A stretch of DNA of 64,000 nt from positions 1 through 64,000 of the forward strand of contig CAJWYF010000001.1 in NCBI GenBank assembly GCA_913049535.1, written 5' to 3'. Below are positions 10,150-21,873 of the stretch, piece by piece (within the stretch, counting starts at the first letter, position 1; each line of letters starts with the position of its first letter). Origin of the DNA: an uncultured Synechococcus sp. Lineage in GTDB: Bacteria; Cyanobacteriota; Cyanobacteriia; PCC-6307; Cyanobiaceae. The notes beneath the pieces are model-generated. The model did not search any database. It was given only the letters and a program-made list of their open reading frames with translations, and was not told the origin of the DNA. The position numbers were made by a program, and so were the translations under genes.

Positions 10150-11895
10150 ATGGTTGCACCACCTTCAACGGCTGGTTTTCGCAGGCTGATTCCCCTCCTG
10201 CAGCCCTATCGCGGGCGGCTGATCGCAGGCGGGCTCTGCATGCTTGTGTTTGTGGCGTCCTGGCCCCTGCTCGCTGCCCAGGCCGGGCAATTGATCCCCG
10301 CCATCGGCGATGGCGACTTTCAGCGGGTGTTGCGGGTGATCGCCCTCTCCCTCACCCTCTTTTTCATTCAAAAGCTGGCCCAGTTCGGTCAGGACACCTT
10401 GCTGGCAGCCCCGGCGCTGCATGTGACCCAGGCCCTGCGGCGCCAGTCCTTCGCCAGGCTGCAGCGCTTGGAGTTCGGCGCCCTCGAGACCCTTTCGGCT
10501 GGAGATCTCACCTACCGACTCACCGAGGACGCCGATCGCATCGGCGAGGTGATCTACAAAAACATCCAGGAGACAGCGCCCAGCATCCTTCAGCTGATCG
10601 TCATGTTCGGCTACATGGTGATGCTGGACTGGCAGCTGTCGCTCGCCACGCTGCTGCTCGCACCTCTGGTGGCGCTGCTGGTGAGCAGTTTTGCGGCGCG
10701 GGTTCTCACGGCGGCTGAACGCAGCCAGCAGCAGGTCAGTGAGCTGGCCGGTTTGCTGGGAGAGGCCATCTCAGGCCTGCCGCTGGTGCGGGCTTTCGCT
10801 GCTGAACCCTGGCTCCAGCAGCGTTTCGAAGAAGAAATCGAGCTGCATCGCCGTGCTCGCTACCGCACGATGCGACTGCTGGCCTTGCAGCACCCCGTGG
10901 TGGGTTTCATTGAAGCGGCGGGCATCCTGGCGGTGCTGTTGATCGGTGCCCTGCGCATCAGCTCCGGCGGTTTGAGCGGCGCAGGTTTCAGCAGCTTCAT
11001 CACGGCGCTACTGATCCTGATCGACCCGATCTCCCGTTTGATCACCAATTTCAACGAATTCCAGCAAGGTCAGGCCTCCCTGGGACGGCTGCGCGCGATC
11101 GAGGCCGAACCCATGGAGCGGCCGGATCGCCCCGATGCCAGAGCAATGCCAGCCCTGCGCGGCGGGCTGCAGCTCCAGCAGGTGAGCTTTGCCTACGACA
11201 GCGGTAAGCCGGTTCTGCAGGGGCTGGATCTGACGGTGGAGCCGGGTCAGGTGGTGGCCTTGGTGGGCCCTTCCGGTGCAGGCAAAACCACCCTGTTCTC
11301 CCTGTTGCTGCGCTTCAACGAAGCGCAGCAGGGTCAGCTCTTGCTCGACGGCATGGACCTGCGTGATTTGCGGGCCGCGGAGCTGCGCCGGGCCATCGCC
11401 TTGGTGCCGCAGCAGAGCACGCTCTTTTCCGGAACGGTGGAGGAGGCGATTCGTTTCGGCCGGAAGGCCAGTGACGACGAGGTGCGACGCGCCGCCCAGC
11501 TGGCCAATGCTGAAGGGTTCATTGAAGCCTTGCCAGGCGGGTACCAAGCGCGGGTCGAAGAGCGCGGCAGCAACTTTTCGGGGGGGCAGCTGCAGCGCCT
11601 GGCGATCGCCCGGGCCATGCTCGGTAATCCTGCGGTGCTGCTGCTCGATGAGGCCACCAGTGCGCTTGATGCTGAGGCAGAAGCCGCTGTGCAGCAAGGC
11701 CTTGATCAAGCCATGGCGGGCCGCACGGTTCTGGTGATTGCACACCGGCTCTCGACCGTGCAGGAGGCCGATCGCATTCTGTTCCTCGAGCGCGGCCGCA
11801 TTGTTGAGCAGGGCAGCCACGATGAACTGCTGCGGGCCGGAGGTCGCTACAGCGCCTTGTGCAACCGGCAGCTGATTCGCGCAGCCGGCCTTTGA
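10150..11895 (+). CDS. ABC transporter, fused permease/ATPase (MsbA/HlyB-type exporter)
   Basis: A 581-residue half-transporter. The N-terminal 320 residues form a six-helix type I exporter domain. The ATPase has Walker A GPSGAGKTT near residue 375, signature NFSGGQLQRLAIARAM near 475, Walker B AVLLLDEATSALD near 500, and switch His in IAHRLSTV. It would act as a homodimer exporting lipid or another hydrophobic substrate; the substrate is not evident. It is followed by the small DUF6447 gene. Confidence 0.9.
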   Translation: MVAPPSTAGFRRLIPLLQPYRGRLIAGGLCMLVFVASWPLLAAQAGQLIPAIGDGDFQRVLRVIALSLTLFFIQKLAQFGQDTLLAAPALHVTQALRRQSFARLQRLEFGALETLSAGDLTYRLTEDADRIGEVIYKNIQETAPSILQLIVMFGYMVMLDWQLSLATLLLAPLVALLVSSFAARVLTAAERSQQQVSELAGLLGEAISGLPLVRAFAAEPWLQQRFEEEIELHRRARYRTMRLLALQHPVVGFIEAAGILAVLLIGALRISSGGLSGAGFSSFITALLILIDPISRLITNFNEFQQGQASLGRLRAIEAEPMERPDRPDARAMPALRGGLQLQQVSFAYDSGKPVLQGLDLTVEPGQVVALVGPSGAGKTTLFSLLLRFNEAQQGQLLLDGMDLRDLRAAELRRAIALVPQQSTLFSGTVEEAIRFGRKASDDEVRRAAQLANAEGFIEALPGGYQARVEERGSNFSGGQLQRLAIARAMLGNPAVLLLDEATSALDAEAEAAVQQGLDQAMAGRTVLVIAHRLSTVQEADRILFLERGRIVEQGSHDELLRAGGRYSALCNRQLIRAAGL

Positions 11896-11946
11896 AGCCA
11901 GCCTTAGGCAACGCCGCTAGATTCCCGCTGCCCGAGATGCCTTTCC

Positions 11947-12177
11947 ATGACTGAAACTCCGGATCAGAACCCGGTGCTGACTTTTGAAGGCAAGCGCTAC
12001 GAACTCAACAGCCTGCCTGAGGAGGTTCAAGAGCTGGTGCGTGGCATGCAGGTGGCTGAAGCCCAACTGCGCATGCATGAAGACACCCTCAAGGTGCTGG
12101 CCATCGGTCGCCAGTCCATGGCCGTGCAGCTCAACGAAAAGCTTCAGGACGTCACCCCTTTGCCGGATAACGGTTGA
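11947..12177 (+). CDS. DUF6447-family small protein
   Basis: A 76-residue soluble acidic protein: LTFEGKRYELNSLPEEVQEL followed by a helical VAEAQLRMHEDTLKVLAIGR stretch. This fits the small DUF6447 family; function is unknown. It lies 51 bases after the ABC exporter and converges on the AGCS symporter gene. Confidence 0.7.
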   Translation: MTETPDQNPVLTFEGKRYELNSLPEEVQELVRGMQVAEAQLRMHEDTLKVLAIGRQSMAVQLNEKLQDVTPLPDNG

Positions 12178-12199
12178 GTCACAGCTCTGCCGGGCCTAT

Positions 12200-13525
12200 T
12201 CAGCTCTCGAAGCGGTAGGCCCGGGTCAGGCGGAACACCACCGGTGACAGCAACAGCAGCGCAATGAGGTTGGGCAGAGCCATCAGGCCGTTGAGCGTAT
12301 CGGCAACGCCCCAGACCACACCGCGATCTCCTGCAACCGAACCAATGACGACCACCGCCACCCAGATGATCCGGAAGGGCTTGATCGCACCTTCCCCAAA
12401 CAGAAACTCGGTGCAGCGCTCGCCGTAAAAACTCCAGCCAAGAACCGTGGTGAAGGCGAACACCACAAGACCGGCAGTGACGATCCAGCCTGTGCCGGCC
12501 ACGCCGCTGTTGAAGGCGAGGATCGAGAGGTTGGCGCCTGATTCACCACTGATGTAAGCGCCGCTGGTGATGATCACCAGTGCGGTCATCGTGCAGATGA
12601 TCAGGGTGTCAATCACCGTGCCGAGCATGGCCACGGTGCCCTGGCGAACGGGGTCATTGGTGCGGGCGGCGGCGTGGGCGATCGGTGCGCTGCCCAGGCC
12701 CGCCTCATTGGAGAAGATGCCCCGCTTGAAGCCCATCAGCACCACCTGGCCGAAGGCACCACCTGCTGCAGCCTGGCCACTGAAGGCATTGCTGATGATG
12801 GTTTCGAAGGCTCCTGGCACCTCCGTTGCATTGAGGATGAGCACCAGTAGGCAGGCTGCGACGTAGAGAATTGACATCGCTGGCACCAAGGCTGATGCCG
12901 CTTGAGCGATGCGGTTGATGCCGCCGATGATTACGGCAAACACCAACGCCCCGAGGACCAAACCGGTGGCTAACGGTGGAACCCCAGCGGTGGCCAGGGC
13001 GCTGGAGACTTCAAAGCACTGCACACCATTGCCGATGCCGAAGCCCGCGAGCATGCCGAAGAGGGCGAACAGCACTGCGAGCCACTGCCATCGGGGGCCG
13101 AGGCCGTTGCGGATGTAGTACATCGGGCCGCCGACATGGTTGCCCAGTCCATCGACCTCGCGGTAATTGACCGCCAGCACGGCCTCGGCGTATTTGGTGG
13201 CAATGCCAAAGATGGCGATGACCCACATCCAAAACACCGCACCGGGCCCGCCAATGGCGATGGCGCCAGCGACGCCAGCGATGTTGCCGGTGCCGATGGT
13301 GGCCGAGAGCGATGTCATCAACGCGCCGAAGGGCGTGATGTCACCGCTTTCTGCACCCGCCGCCGGTCGAGTCAGCATGCGCACGCCATAGGGCAGCCGT
13401 TGCAGCGGCATCAGCTGCAGCCCCAGCATCAGCACGATGCCGGTGATGGCGATGAGGCTGACCATGGGCCAGCCCCAGACGATCCCGTTGATGGGGTCGT
13501 TAATGGCCGAAATCAGATTTTCCAT
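12200..13525 (-). CDS. Alanine/glycine:cation symporter (AGCS family)
   Basis: A 441-residue polytopic membrane protein that would take up alanine or glycine with Na+. AGCS hallmarks are visible: IGTGNIAGVAGAIAIGGPGA at about residues 96-115, EAVLAVNYRE, GGPMYYIRNGLG and GIFSNEAGLGSAPIAHAAA. About ten hydrophobic segments are seen and the length is standard. Confidence 0.93.
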   Translation of the reverse strand: MENLISAINDPINGIVWGWPMVSLIAITGIVLMLGLQLMPLQRLPYGVRMLTRPAAGAESGDITPFGALMTSLSATIGTGNIAGVAGAIAIGGPGAVFWMWVIAIFGIATKYAEAVLAVNYREVDGLGNHVGGPMYYIRNGLGPRWQWLAVLFALFGMLAGFGIGNGVQCFEVSSALATAGVPPLATGLVLGALVFAVIIGGINRIAQAASALVPAMSILYVAACLLVLILNATEVPGAFETIISNAFSGQAAAGGAFGQVVLMGFKRGIFSNEAGLGSAPIAHAAARTNDPVRQGTVAMLGTVIDTLIICTMTALVIITSGAYISGESGANLSILAFNSGVAGTGWIVTAGLVVFAFTTVLGWSFYGERCTEFLFGEGAIKPFRIIWVAVVVIGSVAGDRGVVWGVADTLNGLMALPNLIALLLLSPVVFRLTRAYRFES

Positions 13526-13559
13526 CCATCAGCGCTCAATGCGGCGATGGTGACACAAC

Positions 13560-14221
13560 TCAGGCAGCCTTGAGGTCCACAAAGCGGAAAGTCTGCAGGC
13601 TTTCTGGAGTGTCGCCAAAAGCCTCCGTGCGGATCTCGCGCTCGCTCAATACCCAGGGACCACCCTCCACCAATGGAGCGAAGGTGTCGGTGAAATGGTT
13701 GACGCCACCTTTGGTCTCACCACTGGTGGGGTCGGCGTACTGACTGGTGTAAGAGCGGCTGAGATAGCCGCTGCCGGTGTCAGTGGTGCTTTCGGTGTGG
13801 ATGGTCACCACCGTGCCGTGGATGTGGCGGTGCACCATCGTCACAACGTCGTTTTTGATGCGGTACTTGTCGCCTTCCCCCTTACCGCCGACGATCACCT
13901 CAAGTCCTTCAGCGGTGTTGTCACCGGCAGTGAAGGTGTTGGCGCTGTGGGTTTGCTCGAAGCTGCGGCGTACGCGGTGGATGCACACCTCCCAGAGCTG
14001 GGAGGCGAAGGCCTTATGCACCTCCTCATCGCTGACACCATTCACCTCAGCCTTGAGGTCTGCTCCCACAGTGAAGCTGCCCTCCACGTGACGATCATCC
14101 TGAATCCAGATGCAGCGGCCGCTGTAGCCGCCAAAGCCTGGCTCCCAGGTGTAGCGGTTGTTGTAGGCGGCCTGGAATAAATCGCGGATGTCGGTGCCGG
14201 GGGCGATGGCTGTGCTGACGC

Positions 14222-14225
<4 letters not shown>
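13560..14225 (-). CDS. DUF3386-family protein
   Basis: A 221-residue soluble protein with [20 protein letters not shown] near the N-terminus, as in cyanobacterial DUF3386 proteins. Function is unknown. It overlaps the carB stop by four bases (ATGA) and so is probably translated from the carB transcript. No catalytic motif is recognisable. Confidence 0.8.
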
Positions 14226-17536
<3,311 letters not shown>

Positions 17537-17628
17537 CAGGCAAACCTGCTCAGCTTCTCATTCCTCCTGTCAGCTTCACGAAGACGCTCGCTACTGTGAA
17601 GTACGAATCCTGTTGAGCAACAGCGTCC

Positions 17629-18264
17629 ATGAGTGAGCTTCAGCGCCTGAAGGGGCTGCTGCCGCCGGAAATGCAGAGCTGGGTCTTCGTGGAGGCTGCA
17701 GCCGCTGCTGATCCGCCTCTGGTCACCCTGGAGGAAATCGGTCGCGATGAAGTCGAGATCCAGGTGGACCTGCAGCAATGGGATGAATTGGCCCTCGATC
17801 ATCGAAACCTGCTCTTCTGGCACGAAGTCGGTCGGGTGCAGAACGACGCCATACCCCGCGATGGCTGGGAAATGGCCGCGCTCGCCATCGGTCTGGGCGG
17901 CGCGATTGGAGAGCTTTGGGTCCAAGACGGTCTGCTGTTGATGCTGGCCATGGGCCTCTCAGGCTTTGCCGGCTACCGCCTTTATCTCAAGAACAACTCT
18001 GAAAAGCGCCTTCAAGACGCCATCGCTGCCGATGAGCGGGCCATCGCCCTGGCGACCCGTTTCGGCTACACCCTGCCGAATGCATACAAGAGCCTGGGCG
18101 GTGCTCTGAAGGAACGGATCGAGAAAACCCGCAAAAAGCGTCAGCGCGGCTTTTTTGAAGACCGCCTCGAGGCTCTGCGTAAGAGTGCTGGCCGCGCCCG
18201 TGCCGAGATGGCGCAGCAGCAGGGCAGCAGCCGTTCGGTCACCAGTGAGAACGTCTATGGATAG
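17629..18264 (+). CDS. DUF3318-family membrane protein
   Basis: A 211-residue cyanobacterial protein. A soluble N-terminus with LDHRNLLFWHEVGRVQ is followed by hydrophobic segments near residues 84-118 and a basic, helical C-terminal tail. DUF3318 has no known function. Its last eight bases overlap the rsfS start, so the two genes are coupled. Confidence 0.8.
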   Translation: MSELQRLKGLLPPEMQSWVFVEAAAAADPPLVTLEEIGRDEVEIQVDLQQWDELALDHRNLLFWHEVGRVQNDAIPRDGWEMAALAIGLGGAIGELWVQDGLLLMLAMGLSGFAGYRLYLKNNSEKRLQDAIAADERAIALATRFGYTLPNAYKSLGGALKERIEKTRKKRQRGFFEDRLEALRKSAGRARAEMAQQQGSSRSVTSENVYG

Positions 18265-18631
18265 CGAAGCCTTGGTGCGACTGGCTGCAGAAGCAGCTGA
18301 TGACCGCAAGGCTGTCGACATCCGCATGTTGCGGGTGGATGAGGTCACCACCCTCACCGACTGGTTTTTGGTCTGCAGCGGTCTGTCTGATGTGCAGGTC
18401 AAAGCCATCGCACGCTCGGTGGAGGATCGCCTGGAGGAGGAGGCCGGTCAGCTGCCGCTGCGCAAGGAGGGCTTGAGGGAAGGTCGCTGGGTTTTGCTGG
18501 ATTACGGCGATGTGATCGTTCAGGTGCTCACTCCCGATGAGCGCAGTTACTACGATCTCGAGGCCTTCTGGGGGCATGGCGAGGTCGTTCCCTTCGTCCC
18601 GGCTCCAGCACCCTCCAACGCCAGCTCCTGA
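18257..18631 (+). CDS. rsfS: Ribosomal silencing factor RsfS
   Basis: A 124-residue RsfS/YbeB/Iojap protein that binds ribosomal protein uL14 and blocks subunit joining. Family blocks are clear: KAVDIRMLRVDEVTTLTDWF, then a C-terminal WVLLDYGDVIVQVL and YYDLEAFW. The ATG at 18257 (MDSEALVRL) is chosen over the longer open frame, because that extension lies inside the DUF3318 gene and is shadow sequence. Confidence 0.93.
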   Translation: MDSEALVRLAAEAADDRKAVDIRMLRVDEVTTLTDWFLVCSGLSDVQVKAIARSVEDRLEEEAGQLPLRKEGLREGRWVLLDYGDVIVQVLTPDERSYYDLEAFWGHGEVVPFVPAPAPSNASS

Positions 18632-18634
18632 GCG

Positions 18635-19120
18635 ATGACGGTCTGCCCAGTTCCCGCTGAACAACAGCCGCTCACCCAGTACCAGGAACTCTGTGAGTCG
18701 TGGTTTTTCCGCTGGCCAGCCCATACCTTCACAGCCCTGATGCGCTCCCTCACCCTGGGTTGGCTGTTGCTTTTGCCCGTCACGCTGCTGGTGGCCAGCG
18801 GCAGCATCCCTTTGCGCCATGACATCCCCCGCCTGGTGGCTGCTGCCGCCGTTGCGGCTCTGGTACTGCCGCTGCTGTTCCTGGTTCGGCAGTGGTTGGG
18901 TTGGACCTATGTCCATCGCCGCTTGATGCAACACCGCATCAGTTACGAGGAATCGGGCTGGTATGACGGCCAGGAGTGGGAAAAGCCTCTGGACTGGCGG
19001 GAGAAGGACCTGCTGGTTGCCCAGCACCAAGTGCGTCCCGTGCTCGGTCGTCTGCTCCGTGCTCTAGGTATTTTGGCCGCCTTGCTGCTGTGGGGGGCGA
19101 GCCTCTGCCAGGCTCTTTGA
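18635..19120 (+). CDS. CGLD27-family (DUF1230) membrane protein
   Basis: A 161-residue protein with two hydrophobic segments, conserved in cyanobacteria and plastids. It begins CPVPAEQQPLTQYQELCESW and has the family block YEESGWYDGQEWEKPLDWRE. In algae and plants CGLD27 is linked to acclimation; the molecular role is unresolved. It starts three bases after rsfS and is followed by asparaginase after 25 bases. Confidence 0.85.
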   Translation: MTVCPVPAEQQPLTQYQELCESWFFRWPAHTFTALMRSLTLGWLLLLPVTLLVASGSIPLRHDIPRLVAAAAVAALVLPLLFLVRQWLGWTYVHRRLMQHRISYEESGWYDGQEWEKPLDWREKDLLVAQHQVRPVLGRLLRALGILAALLLWGASLCQAL

Positions 19121-19145
19121 GATAGCTGTTCTTAGGCGGGAAGCA

Positions 19146-20111
19146 ATGACGTCGTCGATGGGGCTGGGCAGCGGCAGTAGGCCTGGCCCGCCCCCTGTGG
19201 AGGTGCGCCTGCTTCGGAATGGCCTGGGCGAATCCGTGCATCGCGTGCATGCCGTGGTCTGCGATCAGCGCGGAAGGCTGCTGATGCGCGCAGGCGATGG
19301 CCAACACGCCAGCTTCATCCGCTCGGCCCTCAAGCCCTTTCAGGCCCAGACCTTTGTCTCCAGCGGCGCGCTGGATGCCTATGGGGGCGGAGAGCGGGCC
19401 ATGGCGATCGCCTGTGCCTCCCACGATGGTGGTGTCGATAAGGCCCGGGAATCCTTTCAGCTGCTCTGGCGGGCTGATGTGGACATCTCGTTTCTGCGAT
19501 GCCCGGTGCCCAAGGGCAAGGACAGTCCGCTGCAACACAACTGCTCGGGCAAGCACGCGGCATTTCTTGCCAGCTGCCGGCGCATGGGTTGGCCCCTGGA
19601 GGGTTATCTGGAGCTGGATCACCCCGTACAGCAGGAGTTATGCCATCGCGTGGCGGAACTGCTGGGGTTGCCGCAGGCGGAACTGATGAGCGCCTGTGAT
19701 GACTGTGGTGCCCCCACGTTGAAGCTGCCCCTTAGTCAGATGGCCCTGTTGTTCGCCCATCTCGGCGCAGGCTCGATGCCGAATCTCGAGCGACTAGCGC
19801 GTTCGATGCAGGCTCATCCCGAGTTGGTGGCTGGTGAAGGCCGCTTTGATACCGAATTGATGCGCCGTGGGCTCAGCATGCTGGTGAGCAAGGGGGGCGC
19901 TGAGGGGATCCAGTGCATCGCCCGAGTCGGTGAGGGCATTGGCCTGGCGATCAAAGTGGAAGACGGCGCCGGCCGCGCGAAATGGGCTGTGGCCTTGCAT
20001 CTGCTCAAGCAATTGGACTGGCTGACGCCCACGGCGTTGGAGGAACTGGAGCAGCGCTTTTTGATCCCCATGGAGGGGCAGCGGCTTGAGGTGGTCGGTG
20101 AACTGCGCTGA
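19146..20111 (+). CDS. L-asparaginase II family protein
   Basis: A 321-residue protein of the thermolabile asparaginase family (AnsA-like, distinct from E. coli type I/II). Motifs include ASFIRSALKPFQAQ, ACASHDGG, NCSGKHAAFL and CDDCGAPT, which carry the Ser-Lys and Cys residues typical of the family. It hydrolyses asparagine to aspartate and ammonia. It is the last gene of the DUF3318-rsfS-CGLD27 run. Confidence 0.9.
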   Translation: MTSSMGLGSGSRPGPPPVEVRLLRNGLGESVHRVHAVVCDQRGRLLMRAGDGQHASFIRSALKPFQAQTFVSSGALDAYGGGERAMAIACASHDGGVDKARESFQLLWRADVDISFLRCPVPKGKDSPLQHNCSGKHAAFLASCRRMGWPLEGYLELDHPVQQELCHRVAELLGLPQAELMSACDDCGAPTLKLPLSQMALLFAHLGAGSMPNLERLARSMQAHPELVAGEGRFDTELMRRGLSMLVSKGGAEGIQCIARVGEGIGLAIKVEDGAGRAKWAVALHLLKQLDWLTPTALEELEQRFLIPMEGQRLEVVGELR

Positions 20112-20182
20112 GCACACCAGCACCCATCTTCTCCCTTGCCATTTGTCGCCTTCATCACCTAAATTGAGGTTTCGGTGAATTC

Positions 20183-20259
<77 letters not shown>

Positions 20260-20267
20260 ATGTGAAG

Positions 20268-20294
20268 AAAGGGTCCATCGAGGGCCCTTTTTTT
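20268..20294 (+). terminator. Rho-independent terminator after tRNA-fMet
   Basis: AAAGGGTCC (20268-20276) pairs with GGGCCCTTT (20282-20290) across the loop ATCGA, with one G-U wobble, and the T-run extends to 20294. It ends the tRNA transcription unit. Confidence 0.9.
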
Positions 20295-20326
20295 GTGACC
20301 TTTGTGATCGAGTCGCAGCTGGTATC

Positions 20327-21073
20327 TCAGGTCCCGTCGTGTGGCTTAGGCCCCTCGTTGTGTTGACTCCAGGCATCAACCACATCAGGGAAGTGGTCGT
20401 TCATGCAGTGGTCACAAATGCCATGGCTAAAGCCAAGTTTGCTGTGGCGCGACAGATATTGATCAAGAAACTGCCAGTCACCATCGCCGTCGCGGACTTT
20501 GCGGCAGTACGAGCAAATGGGCAGGATCGGCTGGTCACCACACAGCGAGCCAATACCATCAAGCAGCCGCAGTGTTCTGCGGCGCAGCTCCAGCAGCGTC
20601 ACCACCTGGCGTGCCAAGGCCTGCATCACCTTGGTCTGGGCCGTGGTGAGCATGCCCGGCTTGCGGTCAATGATGCAAAGGGTTCCTAAACGATGGGCAT
20701 CACAGGTCTCAAGGGGAAATCCGGCGTACATCCGGATTTTCGGCTCGCCGGTGACCAGAGGATTGTTCTGAAAGCGCCGATCGAAGAGCGCATCTTCCAC
20801 CACCATCGGCTGGGGGGAGTGGATGGCATGGGCGCAGAAGGACCAGTCCCGTGGGGTCTCCATCGCTTCAATGCCGACTTTGGCTTTGAACCATTGGCTG
20901 TCCCGTGCCACAAGGCTCATCAAGGCAATCGGTGCACCGCAGGTGATGGAGGCAATGGTGGTGATGTCGTCGTAGCACTGCTCCGGGCGTGTGCCGAGGA
21001 TGCGGAATTCCGCTAGAGCATCAAGCCGAGCCTGCTCATCGGGTGGTTTCTTGGCGGCGTAATACAACGCCAT
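20327..21073 (-). CDS. GAF-domain protein with C-terminal Cys cluster
   Basis: A 248-residue soluble protein. Residues about 25-165 form a GAF domain (ITTIASITCGAPIALMSLV, FCAHAIH, AGFPLETCDAHRLGTLCIID). The C-terminus has CSYCRKVRDGDGDWQFLDQY followed by SHGICDHCMN. This two-CxxC block is often found at the end of bacterial GAF, PAS or receiver sensor proteins and probably binds a metal. No output domain is present, so it may act with a partner. It is an isolated gene converging on the tRNA terminator. Confidence 0.85.
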   Translation of the reverse strand: MALYYAAKKPPDEQARLDALAEFRILGTRPEQCYDDITTIASITCGAPIALMSLVARDSQWFKAKVGIEAMETPRDWSFCAHAIHSPQPMVVEDALFDRRFQNNPLVTGEPKIRMYAGFPLETCDAHRLGTLCIIDRKPGMLTTAQTKVMQALARQVVTLLELRRRTLRLLDGIGSLCGDQPILPICSYCRKVRDGDGDWQFLDQYLSRHSKLGFSHGICDHCMNDHFPDVVDAWSQHNEGPKPHDGT

Positions 21074-21238
21074 CAGACCTCCGTATTCACAGCCACCCTT
21101 TGGGTCTATCAGTCCTTCAATCCAAATGGCTCGCCTATCAGCATCAATCGGTCAAAGTTATTGAGTCGAATCGCAGCCCATGAAGCTGTTTTACCTTTCA
21201 AAAAGCATGTCTCAGACCGTCATGGGCTGGTGTGCTGA

Positions 21239-21478
21239 TCAGACTTCCGGGCGGCTGAAGAGACTGTTCAGGTAGTGCTGTGCCACGGCACGGTCGCTGC
21301 TGCCGTTCTGAAACAGGAAGGTGGCCAGCGCCGAGCTCACCAGCTGGTATTGGTCCCAGGAGGGATTGTCCTTGAGGAAACCCCGCATGCTGTGGAAGAG
21401 AGCTTCAGGCACTTCTGCTTCCAGGCTGACGATGTCCTGATCCAATGATTCCAGCCCAGCGCCCATCCTTTCGTTCAA
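21239..21478 (-). CDS. DUF2811-family small protein
   Basis: A 79-residue soluble protein with VSLEAEVPEALFHSMRGFL, NPSWDQYQLVSSALATFLFQ and a C-terminal AVAQHYLNSLF block, matching cyanobacterial DUF2811. Function is unknown. A later Met (residue 5) is an alternative start. It stands alone between the GAF gene and a 395-base gap. Confidence 0.75.
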   Translation of the reverse strand: MNERMGAGLESLDQDIVSLEAEVPEALFHSMRGFLKDNPSWDQYQLVSSALATFLFQNGSSDRAVAQHYLNSLFSRPEV

Positions 21479-21873
21479 GTCCCTGTCCCTTCGCCCAGTG
21501 ATGAAGCCATACCGATGGCGGCGGCGTCAAAGCCACGCATCAAGGTGATGAGGGTGTGGCCTGATGAGGCCGAACCCTGTGCTGGCAATGCTTTTGGCCT
21601 GCCACATGACACCTGCACCTTTGGATTGAAGCGCGTTGCCGCCCGCGTCAACCCACTGCTTTGACGGGCCTGTGATCTCCACAGAGGGATGGGGCGATGA
21701 GGATCCTGAGCGATTCGGCTGTGGAAAGAATGCGCAGTCGCTGGGGAAAAGAGGCAGGAACTGTGGAAAGACTTGAATCATCAGCAGGGCTAATACCCCT
21801 TCAGTCCGGTGGGACGCGGCCGAGATCACACCGGCTCTAACCCTGCTTTGCACGGTTTCTCTTTACCTTCCGC
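21479..21873. other. Intergenic gap, 395 bases
   Basis: The gap separates the DUF2811 start from the chelatase stop. A plus-strand open frame of 49 codons at 21515-21664 looks weakly coding and is listed separately. A minus-strand frame of 108 codons (21527-21853) has no recognisable similarity and no Shine-Dalgarno, and is taken as a shadow. No tRNA or terminator with a T-run was seen. Confidence 0.5.
21515..21664 (+). CDS. Possible 49-aa small protein
   Basis: The frame begins MAAASKPRIKVMRVWPDEAE and contains three Cys residues and a short C-terminal RVAARVNPLL. It is unbroken and its composition is more protein-like than the other frames of this gap. However, no clear ribosome binding site precedes the ATG and I recognise no family. 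It could equally be chance. A comparative alignment is needed before using it. Confidence 0.3.
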   Translation: MAAASKPRIKVMRVWPDEAEPCAGNAFGLPHDTCTFGLKRVAARVNPLL

